DNA of 16,620 bases, taken from positions 1-16,620 of the forward strand of contig UQUJ01000068.1 in NCBI GenBank assembly GCA_900544195.1. The letters are read 5' to 3'. This document shows positions 1 to 7,910 of the stretch, piece by piece. Below the pieces are notes generated by a model that was given only the letters and a program-made list of their open reading frames with translations, ran no database searches and was not told where the DNA came from. This stretch comes from an uncultured Alistipes sp. Its GTDB lineage: Bacteria > Bacteroidota > Bacteroidia > Bacteroidales > UBA932. Position numbers and translations under genes: made by a program. The first letter of the stretch is position 1. Each line of letters starts with the position of its first letter.

Positions 1-102
1 CAAAAAAAGATCTATCCTCGAAAATCTTCTCTTAATCTGAAGCAACTTATTATTTCATGTTCCTAAACGAACAAAAATATAAAACTTTTATGAAAAATAA
101 CG

Positions 103-110
103 TAACTTTG
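103..110 (+). promoter_or_regulatory. Bacteroidota-type -7 promoter element for the aldolase gene
   Basis: TAACTTTG matches the Bacteroidota sigma-ABfr -7 consensus TAnnTTTG exactly. It sits in a very AT-rich stretch about 64 bases upstream of the aldolase ATG, which would give a leader of roughly 55-60 bases. I see no clear TTTG at the -33 spacing, so only the -7 half is well supported. The 174 bases before the gene hold no ORF of note. Confidence 0.6.
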
Positions 111-174
111 CACGGCATTTGAAGAGAACCAATGCCGGAAAAAACGGATAATTAATTTCTAAATTTATAGAATT

Positions 175-1176
175 ATGGTATCATACAAAGATCTTGGCCT
201 GGTCAACACCAGAGAGATGTTCGCAAAGGCCGTGAAGGGTGGCTACGCTATCCCTGCTTTCAACTTCAACAACATGGAGCAGCTTCAGGCTATCATCCAG
301 GCTGCCGCAGAGGAGAAGTCACCGGTTATCCTTCAGGTTTCCAAGGGAGCCCGCAACTATGCTAACCAGACCCTCCTCCGCTACATGGCAGAGGGAGCCG
401 TACAGTATGCCAAGGAACTCGGTTGGGAGCATCCTCAGATTGTGCTTCACCTTGACCACGGTGACAGTTTCGAGCTTTGCAAGAGTTGCGTTGACATGGG
501 ATTCTCATCAGTGATGATCGACGGTTCCGCTCTTCCTTATGAGGAGAACATCGCCCTCACAAAGAAGGTTGTTGAGTACGCTCACAAGTATGATGTTACC
601 GTTGAGGCCGAGCTTGGCGTTCTCGCCGGTGTTGAGGATGAGGTTGCCGCTGAGGAGTCTCACTACACAAAGCCTGAGGAGGTCATCGACTTCGCCACAC
701 GTACGGGCTGCGATTCTCTCGCCATCTCCATCGGTACCTCTCACGGAGCCTACAAGTTCAAGCCGGAGCAGTGCACAAGAGACCCTAAGACCGGCCGTCT
801 CGTTCCACCTCCACTCGCATTCGACGTTCTCCACGAGATTGAGAAGAAGCTTCCTGGATTCCCTATCGTTCTCCACGGATCATCTTCAGTTCCACAGGAA
901 TATGTTGACATCATCAACCAGTACGGTGGCAAGCTTCCTGACGCTGTAGGTATCCCTGAGGATCAGCTCCGCGAGGCTGCCAAGAGCGCTGTCTGCAAGA
1001 TCAACATCGATTCAGACTCCCGTCTCGCCATGACCGCCGCTGTCCGCAAGGTCTTCGCCGAGAAGCCAGGTGAGTTCGATCCAAGAAAGTACCTTGGACC
1101 TGCCCGTGACGAGATGAAGAAGCTTTACGAGCACAAGATCGTTGACGTTCTTGGTTCAAACGGCAAGGCTGAGTAA
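175..1176 (+). CDS. fba: Class II fructose-1,6-bisphosphate aldolase
   Basis: Cytoplasmic zinc-dependent aldolase that interconverts fructose 1,6-bisphosphate with glyceraldehyde 3-phosphate and dihydroxyacetone phosphate in glycolysis and gluconeogenesis. The 333-residue protein is a full-length (beta/alpha)8 barrel. Visible active-site motifs are LHLDHGD at 91-97 (catalytic Asp94, zinc ligand His95), VEAELG at 143-148, GTSHG at 187-191 (His190), VLHGSSS at 232-238 (His234, zinc ligand) and NID at 277-279 for phosphate and substrate binding. The start ATG follows an AT-rich leader carrying a TAACTTTG promoter element. The gene stands alone, ending in a strong terminator. Its codon use (GTT, CTT and CTC heavy, few ATA) differs from that of its neighbours, as expected for a highly expressed gene. 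The family call is secure; aldolases for related sugar bisphosphates are a less likely alternative. Confidence 0.96.
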   Translation: MVSYKDLGLVNTREMFAKAVKGGYAIPAFNFNNMEQLQAIIQAAAEEKSPVILQVSKGARNYANQTLLRYMAEGAVQYAKELGWEHPQIVLHLDHGDSFELCKSCVDMGFSSVMIDGSALPYEENIALTKKVVEYAHKYDVTVEAELGVLAGVEDEVAAEESHYTKPEEVIDFATRTGCDSLAISIGTSHGAYKFKPEQCTRDPKTGRLVPPPLAFDVLHEIEKKLPGFPIVLHGSSSVPQEYVDIINQYGGKLPDAVGIPEDQLREAAKSAVCKINIDSDSRLAMTAAVRKVFAEKPGEFDPRKYLGPARDEMKKLYEHKIVDVLGSNGKAE

Positions 1177-1221
1177 TTTGCTTGTGGAGCCTAAGCTCCA
1201 GACAATCAGTCAATAGAATGC

Positions 1222-1260
1222 ACGTCCTCCTATCCGATTCGGGTGGGAGGATGTTCTTTT
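1222..1260 (+). terminator. Intrinsic terminator of fba
   Basis: A 14-bp stem (1222-1235 with 1241-1254, three G-T wobbles, loop GATTC) is followed by TTCTTTT. It lies 46 bases after the aldolase stop codon. A smaller perfect 6-bp hairpin, TGGAGC-CTAA-GCTCCA, precedes it at 1185-1200 and may stabilise the 3' end of the message. Confidence 0.85.
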
Positions 1261-1346
1261 AATATATTCATGGAGAATCAGTTGGCTTCCATGGTTGTGT
1301 TCACACACACGCACACTTTGGTTGCATTTTGGAAATGGCTGAGGCT

Positions 1347-1601
1347 GCTGGTGTCGGGGGGCTATCGTGAGCAGGGAGGGCTGTTTTGCGCACCAATGCT
1401 GGTGTCGGGGGTCTATCGTGAGCAGGGAAGGCCGTTTTGCGCACCAAGGCTGGTGTCGGGGGGCTATCGTGAGCAGGGAAGGCTGTTTTGCGCACCAATG
1501 CTGGTGTCGGGGGTCTATCGTGAGCAGGGAGGGCTGTTTTGCGCACCAATGCTGGTGTCGGAGACTATCGTGAGCAGGGAGGGCCGTTTTTGCGCGCGGT
1601 G
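1347..1601. repeat. Tandem array of five 51-bp repeats
   Basis: Units begin at 1347, 1398, 1449, 1500 and 1551, exactly 51 bases apart, each opening with GCTGGTGTCG. The core CTATCGTGAGCAGGGA is in all five. Units 1-4 differ at only a few positions. At one position they alternate G,T,G,T (GGGGGGCTATC in units 1 and 3, GGGGGTCTATC in 2 and 4), suggesting the array grew by duplicating a 102-bp dimer. Unit 5 is degenerate: it has a one-base loss early, a one-base gain in its T run, and a diverged tail. Each junction can form a weak hairpin, GCACC with GGTGT around AATGCT. Function unknown; a non-coding minisatellite is the simplest reading. Confidence 0.9.
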
Positions 1602-1693
1602 TTGGTTGCGTGGAGCGGGTTGCGAGCGGACGAGCGGGTGACGAGCCGGCGAGGAGCTGGTGGGGGAGGCATTGGGGATTTCTGGAATATTCG

Positions 1694-1701
1694 TAAATTT
1701 G
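1694..1701 (+). promoter_or_regulatory. -7 promoter element for the YczE-like gene
   Basis: TAAATTTG matches TAnnTTTG exactly. An ATTGG at 1671-1675 is a plausible -33 partner, about 18 bases upstream. The element ends 22 bases before the ATG at 1724. That spacing favours this ATG over an in-frame TTG at 1709, which would lie almost at the transcription start. Confidence 0.6.
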
Positions 1702-1723
1702 TGTCCTTTTGACACTAAATGTT

Positions 1724-2377
1724 ATGGAACTTTTTAAGAGATACTTGATGTTGTGCGTGGGGCTGCTGATTGTGGCGTTCGGGGTGGCTTTTTCTATTCT
1801 GGCGGATCTTGGAACTTCGCCGATCTCGTGTCCGCCTTATGTGGCGAGTATGCTGTGCCCGCTGACGGTGGGGGAGGCAACGATCGTGATGCACTGCATA
1901 TTCATTCTGATTCAGATGGCGCTCCTGCGGAAGGATTACGACTGGGTCCAGCTGATGCAGCTGCCGGTGGCGTTCGCGTTCGGGTACATGACGGATTTCG
2001 CCTGCTGGTGCATCGCGGATGTGCCTTGCCCGAACTACCTTATGCAGGTCGTTTGGTGCCTTGTGGGCATCGTGCTTGTGGGGGTCGGTGTGGCTTTTGA
2101 GGTCGTGGCCGGGGTGGTGACACTGGCCGGCGAAGGACTTGTTCTGGCGATCTGCAAGGCTTTCAAAACCCGTTTTGACATCACGAAAGTTGTTGTGGAT
2201 GTGTCGCTTGTGGCTCTGGCGTGCGTCGCCTCGCTTCTCTGGCTTGACGGAAGAATCCACGGTGTGCGTGAGGGAACCCTCGCCGCTGCCCTGCTCGTGG
2301 GAGTCATCGCACAGTGGTGCAACAAGCCGGTCGAGAAACTGGCGGAAAAGATTGGTGTGAACAATGCCGGAAAGTGA
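1724..2377 (+). CDS. YczE/YyaS/YitT-like integral membrane protein (DUF6198 type)
   Basis: A 217-residue, very hydrophobic protein with about five to six predicted membrane segments, ending in a short charged cytoplasmic tail (KLAEKIGVNNAGK). The N-terminal half carries the pattern typical of the YczE/YitT-like family: a first helix followed by ADLGTSPISCPPYV, then a QMALLRKD loop and an LP...AFGYMTDF segment. Members of this family are annotated as membrane proteins with no firmly assigned substrate, so no transport role is claimed. The ATG at 1724 is preferred over the upstream TTG because of the promoter at 1694-1701. The next gene, a recombinase, starts 32 bases downstream on the same strand. 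Confidence 0.75.
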   Translation: MELFKRYLMLCVGLLIVAFGVAFSILADLGTSPISCPPYVASMLCPLTVGEATIVMHCIFILIQMALLRKDYDWVQLMQLPVAFAFGYMTDFACWCIADVPCPNYLMQVVWCLVGIVLVGVGVAFEVVAGVVTLAGEGLVLAICKAFKTRFDITKVVVDVSLVALACVASLLWLDGRIHGVREGTLAAALLVGVIAQWCNKPVEKLAEKIGVNNAGK

Positions 2378-2397
2378 TGCGAAGTTGATGAATATTA

Positions 2398-2409
2398 AGG
2401 CTTAAGCCT
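2398..2409. promoter_or_regulatory. 12-bp perfect palindrome abutting the recombinase start
   Basis: AGGCTTAAGCCT is its own reverse complement and ends at the base immediately before the xer ATG. It could be an operator or a small RNA hairpin occluding the start codon, or it could be chance. No binding protein can be named from sequence. Confidence 0.35.
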
Positions 2410-3384
2410 ATGCGCCTCATCGGAGATTACATATCTTACATCAAGGACATCCGGAGATATTCGGCGAGAACTCAGGCGATATATTCAGATGCCCTGAAGG
2501 TCTTTGTGGAGGATTGCGGGGCGGCGACTGATGAGGAACTGCTGAAATCGCTCACGCCGCAGGTCATCCGCTCACACGAGGTGTATCTTCTTGAGAAAAG
2601 AGAGGATAGCCCGAGGACGGTCAGGCTGCATCTGTCGGTGCTGTCGGGGTTCTGCCGCTACCTGATGAAGGAGAAAAGGCTGGCCGCCAATCCAGTGCGG
2701 ACGGTGGCGAAGCCAAAGGTGGAGAAAAGGCTGCCGGTGTTCTATAGGGAAGAGTCGATGAATGAATATTTCGTCGCGACGGACTGTGATGCTTCCGAGG
2801 AGAATCTGGCGCAGATCACAGGGAACGACAAGGCCTCCGAGGCGGCATATTCAAGAAGACTGGAACGGCTGATCGTGTCGATGCTTTACAGTACGGGGAT
2901 GCGCCGGGCGGAGCTGATAGGGCTTAGGATCGGAGATGTGGATTTCGCCCGCGGGACGATGACCGTGAGGGGAAAAGGCGACAAAGTGAGAGAAATTCCG
3001 CTTGTTTCTTCGCTTTGTAAGGAAATTTCATTATATTTACAAGCAGTTGAAACGATGGTTGGTCGCGAAAGATCGGCAAGCGAGCCACTGGCGGTCACCG
3101 GCAAGGGCCTGAAACTCTATCCGGTTTTCATAGACAGGGCGATAAAAAGAGCGCTTGGGCGGGTCGGAAGCATCACCGGGAGAAAGTCTCCACACGTGTT
3201 GAGGCATTCCTTGGCCACGGAACTGCTGGACGAGGGGGCGGATCTCAATTCGATAAAGGAGCTTCTGGGACATTCCTCGCTCGCGGCGACGCAGGTCTAT
3301 ACGCACAACACCATCGAGAAACTGAAAAAAGTTTATGTTAACGCCCACCCAAGGGCAAAAAGCGGAGGTAAAAATGGAGATTAG
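2410..3384 (+). CDS. xerC: XerC/XerD-type tyrosine recombinase
   Basis: A 324-residue site-specific recombinase of the phage-integrase family. It has an N-terminal SAM-like core-binding domain (about 1-95) and a C-terminal catalytic domain (about 145-310). All catalytic residues are visible: Arg165 in TGMRR, Lys189 in RGKGDK, His262 and Arg265 in HVLRH, His288 in LGHSS, and the nucleophile Tyr297 in TQVYTH. Size and motifs fit the housekeeping Xer class that resolves chromosome dimers at dif, not a mobile-element integrase. No att site or element boundary is seen nearby. The position directly before raiA is a familiar arrangement in Bacteroidales and supports a housekeeping role. Xer subtype (C versus D) cannot be decided here. 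The 3' end overlaps raiA by 11 bases. A 23-residue insertion-like stretch (about 121-145) separates the two domains. Confidence 0.88.
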   Translation: MRLIGDYISYIKDIRRYSARTQAIYSDALKVFVEDCGAATDEELLKSLTPQVIRSHEVYLLEKREDSPRTVRLHLSVLSGFCRYLMKEKRLAANPVRTVAKPKVEKRLPVFYREESMNEYFVATDCDASEENLAQITGNDKASEAAYSRRLERLIVSMLYSTGMRRAELIGLRIGDVDFARGTMTVRGKGDKVREIPLVSSLCKEISLYLQAVETMVGRERSASEPLAVTGKGLKLYPVFIDRAIKRALGRVGSITGRKSPHVLRHSLATELLDEGADLNSIKELLGHSSLAATQVYTHNTIEKLKKVYVNAHPRAKSGGKNGD

Positions 3385-3667
3385 AGTAAAATCCCTGAAG
3401 TTCGACGCGGATCAGAAACTGCTCGACTATGTAGAGAAGAAGGTCTCGAAACTTTCCAGATTCAGCGACCATCTTGACGATGTTGAAGTGACTTTATCTT
3501 TGCTCAAGGAGCCTGACAACAAGAATGTCAGGATCCAGTCCAGGGCCTACGGCCAGGATCTTGTCATCGAGAGGAACTCGACATCGTTCGAGGACGCGGT
3601 GAGCGCCGCCGTCGATCTGATGAAGGAGAAGATCGTAAGGACAAAAGAAAAGAAATTTGACGCATAG
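3374..3667 (+). CDS. raiA: Ribosome hibernation promoting factor, short form (RaiA/HPF)
   Basis: A 97-residue protein of the HPF/RaiA (sigma-54 modulation) family, which binds the decoding region of idle 30S subunits and protects ribosomes in stationary phase. The sequence begins MEIRVKSLKFDADQKL and has the family's beta-alpha-beta-beta-beta-alpha pattern, with DDVEVTLSLL and a C-terminal amphipathic helix ending in a basic tail. The length fits the short form without the C-terminal dimerisation domain. The ATG at 3374 is chosen because GGAGG lies at the right spacing upstream; an in-frame ATG at 3335 would add 13 residues with no family similarity. It overlaps xer by 11 bases and is followed after one base by the GH3 gene, so all three are probably co-transcribed. 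Confidence 0.9.
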   Translation: MEIRVKSLKFDADQKLLDYVEKKVSKLSRFSDHLDDVEVTLSLLKEPDNKNVRIQSRAYGQDLVIERNSTSFEDAVSAAVDLMKEKIVRTKEKKFDA

Positions 3668-3668
3668 G

Positions 3669-5936
3669 ATGAAAAAGAGATCGATCTTGAGTCTGATAGC
3701 CGTGGCGGGCATCGCCGCCGCGTGTGGTCAGCAAAGAGGTGTTGGAAGACAGGCCGCCGGAAATGACGGGCCTGTCTTTCTTGATGAGACGAGAACAATC
3801 GAGGAGAGGGTGGAGGACGCTCTCTCAAGGATGACAACAGAGGAAAAAGTGGCTGTGCTGCACGCCCAGTCCAAGTTCAGCTCGGCCGGAGTGCCGAGGC
3901 TCGGCATCCCTGAGATCTGGACTTCCGACGGCCCTCACGGAATCCGTCCGGAGGTGCTTTGGGACAAATGGAGTCAGGCCGGGTGGACAAGTGATTCCTG
4001 CACGGCGTTCCCGGCGTTGACTGCGCTGGCTGCCACTTGGAATCCTGAGATGTCGGCTCTTTACGGAAAGAGCATCGGCGAGGAGGCCCGCTACCGCAGG
4101 AAGGACGTGCTTCTGGGACCTGGCGTGAACATCTGCAGAACCCCTCTCAACGGGCGCAGTTTTGAATATATGGGTGAGGATCCTTACCTTTCAGGCCGCA
4201 TGGTCGTGCCTTATGTCAAGGGTGTGCAGAGCAACGGCGTGGCTGCCTGCGTGAAGCATTTCGCGCTGAACAATCAAGAATATAACCGCTTCACCACCAA
4301 TGTGACAGTTGATGACAGGACTCTCTATGAGATCTATCTTCCGGCCTTCAAGGCAGCCGTCACCGAGGGGAAGGCTTGGGCGATAATGGGTTCCTACAAT
4401 CTTTACAAGAACCAGTGGTGCTGCCAGAACCAGTACACTTTGAACGACATCCTTAAAGGAGAGTGGGGTTTCGATGGAGTAGTGATCAGTGACTGGGGCG
4501 GAGCCCATGACACGGAACAGGCTGTGAATAATGGTCTGGACATGGAATTCGGCACGTTTACCAACGGACTTAGCTGGTCTCTCTCAAACGCTTACGCCAA
4601 CTACTACCTTTCGGATCCTTTCCTCAAGGGAATCAATGAAGGGAAATATACCATGGATGTGCTTGACAACAAGGTCCGCAGGGTCTTGAGACTTATGTTC
4701 CGCACGGTGATGGACAGGAACCGTCCTTTCGGCTCGTTCGTGAGTCCGGAGCACATCGCCGCCGCCAGAAAGATCGGGGCCGAGTCCATCGTGCTTCTCA
4801 GGAACGAAGGCGGGATCCTGCCGATAAAGAACGCGAGGAAGATTCTGGTTGTCGGCGAGAACGCTGTCAAGATGATGACAGTGGGCGGCGGAAGTTCCTC
4901 TCTGAAAGTCAAGAACGAGGTTTCCCCGCTGGAGGGAATCAGGGAAAGGTTCGCGGATGCGAAGGTGGTTTACGAGCGTGGTTATGTCGGTGATGCCAGC
5001 GGCCAGTTCGACGGGGTGACGACGGGTCAGGATCTTAGCGAGAGCCGTTCGGCGGAAAAGCTGATCTCCGACGCCGTGGCGGCTGCCAAGGATGCCGACT
5101 ACGTGATATTCATTGGTGGCCTGAACAAGAGTGACCATCAGGACAGCGAGGGCAACGACAGGGAAAGCTATGATCTTCCATATTCACAGAACGCTGTGAT
5201 TGAGGCTCTTGCCGCAGCCAATCCGAAACTTGTGGTTGTGAATATCTCCGGAAACGCTGTGGCGATGCCGTGGGCTGACAAGGTTCCGGGAATAGTTCAG
5301 GACTGGTATCTTGGGAGCGAGGCCGGACATTCTCTGGCGGACGTGCTTTCAGGCGATGTCAACCCTTCCGGAAAACTACCGTTCACGATCGGGGCCACGC
5401 TGGCGGATTATCCTGTTCAGTCTGAAATCCAGTACCCGGGAATCCCTCGCAAGGAGACCGTCAAGATGGGCATCCAGGACAAGATCATCTACGACGAGAC
5501 CTACACGGAAGGAATATTCGTGGGCTACCGTTGGTTCGAGCATAGCGCCATCAAGCCGACCTTCCCGTTCGGCTACGGACTCAGCTACACCACGTTTGAA
5601 TATGGCGAGCCTAAGACTTCTGGCTCAATCGAAAAGGGCTTGACCGTCACTGTTCCGGTGAAGAACACCGGCTCTGTGGCCGGTGCTGAGATCGTGCAGA
5701 TTTATGTCAGCGCTCCGGAAAGCTCAGTCGAGCGTCCGGTAAAGGAACTCAAGGGCTTCGGAAAGATATTCCTTGAACCAGGCAAGTCTGGTGAGGTGAA
5801 AGTGACTTTGGACAAGGCGGCCATCAGCTATTTCGACGCTGAAAAGCATGATTGGGCGGCTGAAAAAGGCAACTACAGGATTCTTGTCGGCGCTTCGTCC
5901 GAGGATATTCGTAAGACATTGGATTTTAAGTATTAA
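3669..5936 (+). CDS. Glycoside hydrolase family 3 lipoprotein, beta-glucosidase-like
   Basis: A 755-residue exported enzyme that probably removes terminal beta-linked sugars (glucose or xylose) from oligosaccharides. It starts with a lipoprotein signal, MKKRSILSLIAVAGIAAAC, with Cys19 as the lipidated residue. The GH3 N-terminal barrel runs from about 40 to 350: KH at 196-197 in CVKHFALNN binds substrate, and VISDWGG carries the nucleophile Asp275. The alpha/beta sandwich domain follows (about 375-600, with an EGNDRESYDLP motif). A fibronectin III-like domain closes the protein (about 650-750, KNTGSVAGAEIVQIYVS). No PA14 insertion is present. Its ATG lies one base after the raiA stop, so translation may be coupled; an in-frame TTG at 3657 is unlikely because it would displace the signal peptide. 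Exact substrate cannot be assigned. Confidence 0.92.
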   Translation: MKKRSILSLIAVAGIAAACGQQRGVGRQAAGNDGPVFLDETRTIEERVEDALSRMTTEEKVAVLHAQSKFSSAGVPRLGIPEIWTSDGPHGIRPEVLWDKWSQAGWTSDSCTAFPALTALAATWNPEMSALYGKSIGEEARYRRKDVLLGPGVNICRTPLNGRSFEYMGEDPYLSGRMVVPYVKGVQSNGVAACVKHFALNNQEYNRFTTNVTVDDRTLYEIYLPAFKAAVTEGKAWAIMGSYNLYKNQWCCQNQYTLNDILKGEWGFDGVVISDWGGAHDTEQAVNNGLDMEFGTFTNGLSWSLSNAYANYYLSDPFLKGINEGKYTMDVLDNKVRRVLRLMFRTVMDRNRPFGSFVSPEHIAAARKIGAESIVLLRNEGGILPIKNARKILVVGENAVKMMTVGGGSSSLKVKNEVSPLEGIRERFADAKVVYERGYVGDASGQFDGVTTGQDLSESRSAEKLISDAVAAAKDADYVIFIGGLNKSDHQDSEGNDRESYDLPYSQNAVIEALAAANPKLVVVNISGNAVAMPWADKVPGIVQDWYLGSEAGHSLADVLSGDVNPSGKLPFTIGATLADYPVQSEIQYPGIPRKETVKMGIQDKIIYDETYTEGIFVGYRWFEHSAIKPTFPFGYGLSYTTFEYGEPKTSGSIEKGLTVTVPVKNTGSVAGAEIVQIYVSAPESSVERPVKELKGFGKIFLEPGKSGEVKVTLDKAAISYFDAEKHDWAAEKGNYRILVGASSEDIRKTLDFKY

Positions 5937-5947
5937 CAGAGCCTTGA

Positions 5948-6991
5948 ATGGCGAAAGGAACGGTTAATGTCGGCAGCCGGTGCCGTGAGATAGTTTCCGC
6001 TGTCAAGTCAGGGCAGTTCGCCCCCGTCTATCTGCTGATGGGGGACGAACCGTACTACACGGACATGGTCTGCGATGCTGTCATCGAGAACGCTCTTGAC
6101 GAGGCTTCGCGGGATTTCAACGAGACGATCTGCTACGGGGCGGATGTCGATGCGGACACCGTTATCACAGCTGCCCGCAGGTTTCCGATGATGGCTGAGA
6201 GGCAATTGGTTGTGGTGAAGGACGCACAGGCAATGCGTGATCTGGAGAAGTTGGCTGTTTATTGCGAGAAACCTTTGGACTCCACGGTTCTGGTGCTTTT
6301 GATGCGCGGGGCTTCAGCTGACAAACGGAAGGCGTTGTACAAGCAGGCCTCCAAGAACGGGATTGTTGTCGAGTCCAATGCATTGAGGGACTACGAGATG
6401 CCTTCGTGGATTGCTCAGTATTATTCCGGAAGGGGACTGTCAATCGATCCCGAGGCCGCAGCTCTGCTGGCTGAGTCCGCCGGCACGAATCTGAGCCGCA
6501 TCGCCGTCGAGACCGACAAGATGCTGAAAAACCTTCCGGAAGGAACACAACAGATCACAGTCTCGGACGTAGAGCGGAATGTGGGTATCAGCCGTGAGTT
6601 CAGCGTGTTTGAGCTGACCAAGGAACTGTCGGCGAGGAACGGGGCGAAGGCTTTGCGCATTGCCGCCCGGATCGGTGAGGCTGCGAAATTCGCGATGCCG
6701 ATGGCCGTCAGCGCCCTCTACACCCATTTCGCCAGAATCCTGAAATACGCCGCGTTGAAGGAAAAGAACCGATACCCGGACAGAACCGCCGTCGCCGCGG
6801 CGCTCCAGGGCGTGAACCCTTATTTTTGGAAGGAATATGACACCGCGGTGGCCAACTACCCGGTCCGCAAGGCGATGGAGGTGATCTCCCTTCTTTGTGA
6901 ATATGACTACAAAGGCAAAGGAGGAGATGCCGGGGAAGCCACCCCGGGCGAACTGCTCGTTGAATTGACAAGCAAGATTTTAAGTATATGA
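5948..6991 (+). CDS. holA: DNA polymerase III, delta subunit
   Basis: Clamp-loader subunit that opens the sliding beta clamp during replication. The 347-residue length matches the family. The N-terminal domain opens with APVYLLMGDEPYYTD (about 25-39), typical of HolA (the F/Y-x-G-x-E/D core), and continues through a degenerate AAA+ fold with RFPMMAERQLVVVKDAQ. The helical C-terminal collar domain runs from about residue 215 to the end. As usual for delta, there is no functional Walker A. The ATG lies 11 bases after the GH3 stop. The stop codon overlaps the next gene's start (ATGA), implying translational coupling with the ABC transporter genes. Confidence 0.92.
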   Translation: MAKGTVNVGSRCREIVSAVKSGQFAPVYLLMGDEPYYTDMVCDAVIENALDEASRDFNETICYGADVDADTVITAARRFPMMAERQLVVVKDAQAMRDLEKLAVYCEKPLDSTVLVLLMRGASADKRKALYKQASKNGIVVESNALRDYEMPSWIAQYYSGRGLSIDPEAAALLAESAGTNLSRIAVETDKMLKNLPEGTQQITVSDVERNVGISREFSVFELTKELSARNGAKALRIAARIGEAAKFAMPMAVSALYTHFARILKYAALKEKNRYPDRTAVAAALQGVNPYFWKEYDTAVANYPVRKAMEVISLLCEYDYKGKGGDAGEATPGELLVELTSKILSI

Positions 6992-7908
6992 GTGAGAATA
7001 TTATCGAGTGCAGGAATGTCTGCAAGAACTTCGGGGAGAAGGTCGCGCTTGACAACGTCAGTGTGAGCGTCCCTAAAGGCGGAATATTCGGTCTGCTGGG
7101 GCCTAACGGTGCCGGAAAGACCACGCTGATCCGCATCATTAACCGGATAACTATTCCTAATGGTGGAGAAGTTTTGTTCGACGGTCGTCCGATAACGCAG
7201 TCGGATGTCGAAAAGATAGGCTATTTGCCTGAAGAGCGGGGACTCTACCGCAAGATGGAGGTCGGCGACCAGGCAATGTATCTGGCCCAGTTGAAGGGCA
7301 TGAGCGCAGCCGAGGCCCGCAAGGCGTTGAAGGAATGGTTTGTGCGTTTCGGAATCCAGGACTGGTGGAAGAAGAAGGTCGAGGAACTGTCCAAGGGTAT
7401 GGCCCAGAAGGTTCAGTTCATCACGACCGTTGTGCACAAGCCGTCACTGATGATTCTGGACGAGCCGTTCTCCGGATTCGACCCGGTGAACGCCGAACTG
7501 ATCCGCAAGGAGATCCTTCGTTTGAAGGACGAGGGGGCCACAATCATCCTATCGACACATAATATGGAGTCTGTCGAGGAGTTGTGCGACAACATCGCCC
7601 TCATCAACAAATCGCATCTTGTGATCACCGGCGGGGTCAATGAGATCCGTCACAAGTACGGCAACAACAACATCGAACTGGTCTATACCGGCGAGGACAG
7701 GGTCAAGGATGCCGAAGGAATATTCAAAGTCCTCTCTGACGAGGACAACGCCGGACGGCACACCGCCGTGCTGACTCTCGGGGAGAACGTGTCCTCCAAT
7801 GACGCGCTCTCTGTCCTGCTCGGTCAGGACATCATCGTCAACTCGTTCAAGGAACTGATCCCGAGGATGAACGACATATTCATAAAACTTGTAACCGAGG
7901 AGGCATAG
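6988..7908 (+). CDS. ABC transporter ATP-binding protein (NatA-like)
   Basis: A 306-residue cytoplasmic ATPase that would power the membrane protein encoded next. Motifs in order: Walker A GPNGAGKT (38-45), a Q-loop region reading GYLPEERGLY (78-87, Glu where many families have Gln, as is common in this subfamily), signature LSKGMAQ (134-140), Walker B LMILDEP (154-160) and switch His191 in STHNM. A C-terminal extension after about residue 220 resembles the DUF4162 domain found on Na+- and drug-export ATPases. The start overlaps the holA stop by four bases and the permease follows two bases after the stop, so the pair is certainly co-transcribed. The exported substrate is unknown; NatA-type sodium export is the closest named relative. 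Confidence 0.92.
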   Translation: MSENIIECRNVCKNFGEKVALDNVSVSVPKGGIFGLLGPNGAGKTTLIRIINRITIPNGGEVLFDGRPITQSDVEKIGYLPEERGLYRKMEVGDQAMYLAQLKGMSAAEARKALKEWFVRFGIQDWWKKKVEELSKGMAQKVQFITTVVHKPSLMILDEPFSGFDPVNAELIRKEILRLKDEGATIILSTHNMESVEELCDNIALINKSHLVITGGVNEIRHKYGNNNIELVYTGEDRVKDAEGIFKVLSDEDNAGRHTAVLTLGENVSSNDALSVLLGQDIIVNSFKELIPRMNDIFIKLVTEEA

Positions 7909-7910
7909 TC

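Larger units (their letters stand above)
1261..1723. other. Gene-free intergenic stretch
   Basis: Between the fba terminator and the next gene I find no credible coding sequence. ORFs cross this stretch on both strands only because the 51-bp repeat is a multiple of three and lacks stops. Their translations are low-complexity 17-residue repeats with no recognisable domain. Contents in order: a short AT-rich segment, an ACAC tract near 1302-1315, the 51-bp tandem array, a GC-rich segment at 1602-1670 with recurring GAGC-G motifs, and a promoter for the downstream membrane-protein gene. Confidence 0.7.

Noticed and set aside
1301..1549. An 82-codon minus-strand ORF across the same repeats (VRKTAxPAHD repeat)
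   Set aside because: Same reason: it is repeat-driven, ends in the ACAC tract, and has no recognisable promoter or start signal.
1347..1601. CRISPR array
   Set aside because: Units are contiguous 51-bp copies with no unique spacers between them, and there are no cas genes nearby.
1243..1641. A 132-codon plus-strand ORF across the 51-bp repeats
   Set aside because: It is open only because the repeat length is divisible by three. The translation is a monotonous 17-residue repeat with no domain, signal peptide or ribosome-binding site, and it starts inside the fba terminator hairpin.
2410..3384. Integrase of an integrated mobile element
   Set aside because: No flanking direct repeats, tRNA target, excisionase or mobilisation genes are seen, and the raiA linkage points to a housekeeping Xer recombinase.
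4584..5138. A 184-codon minus-strand ORF within GH3
   Set aside because: It lies wholly within a well-supported gene on the other strand and resembles no known protein.
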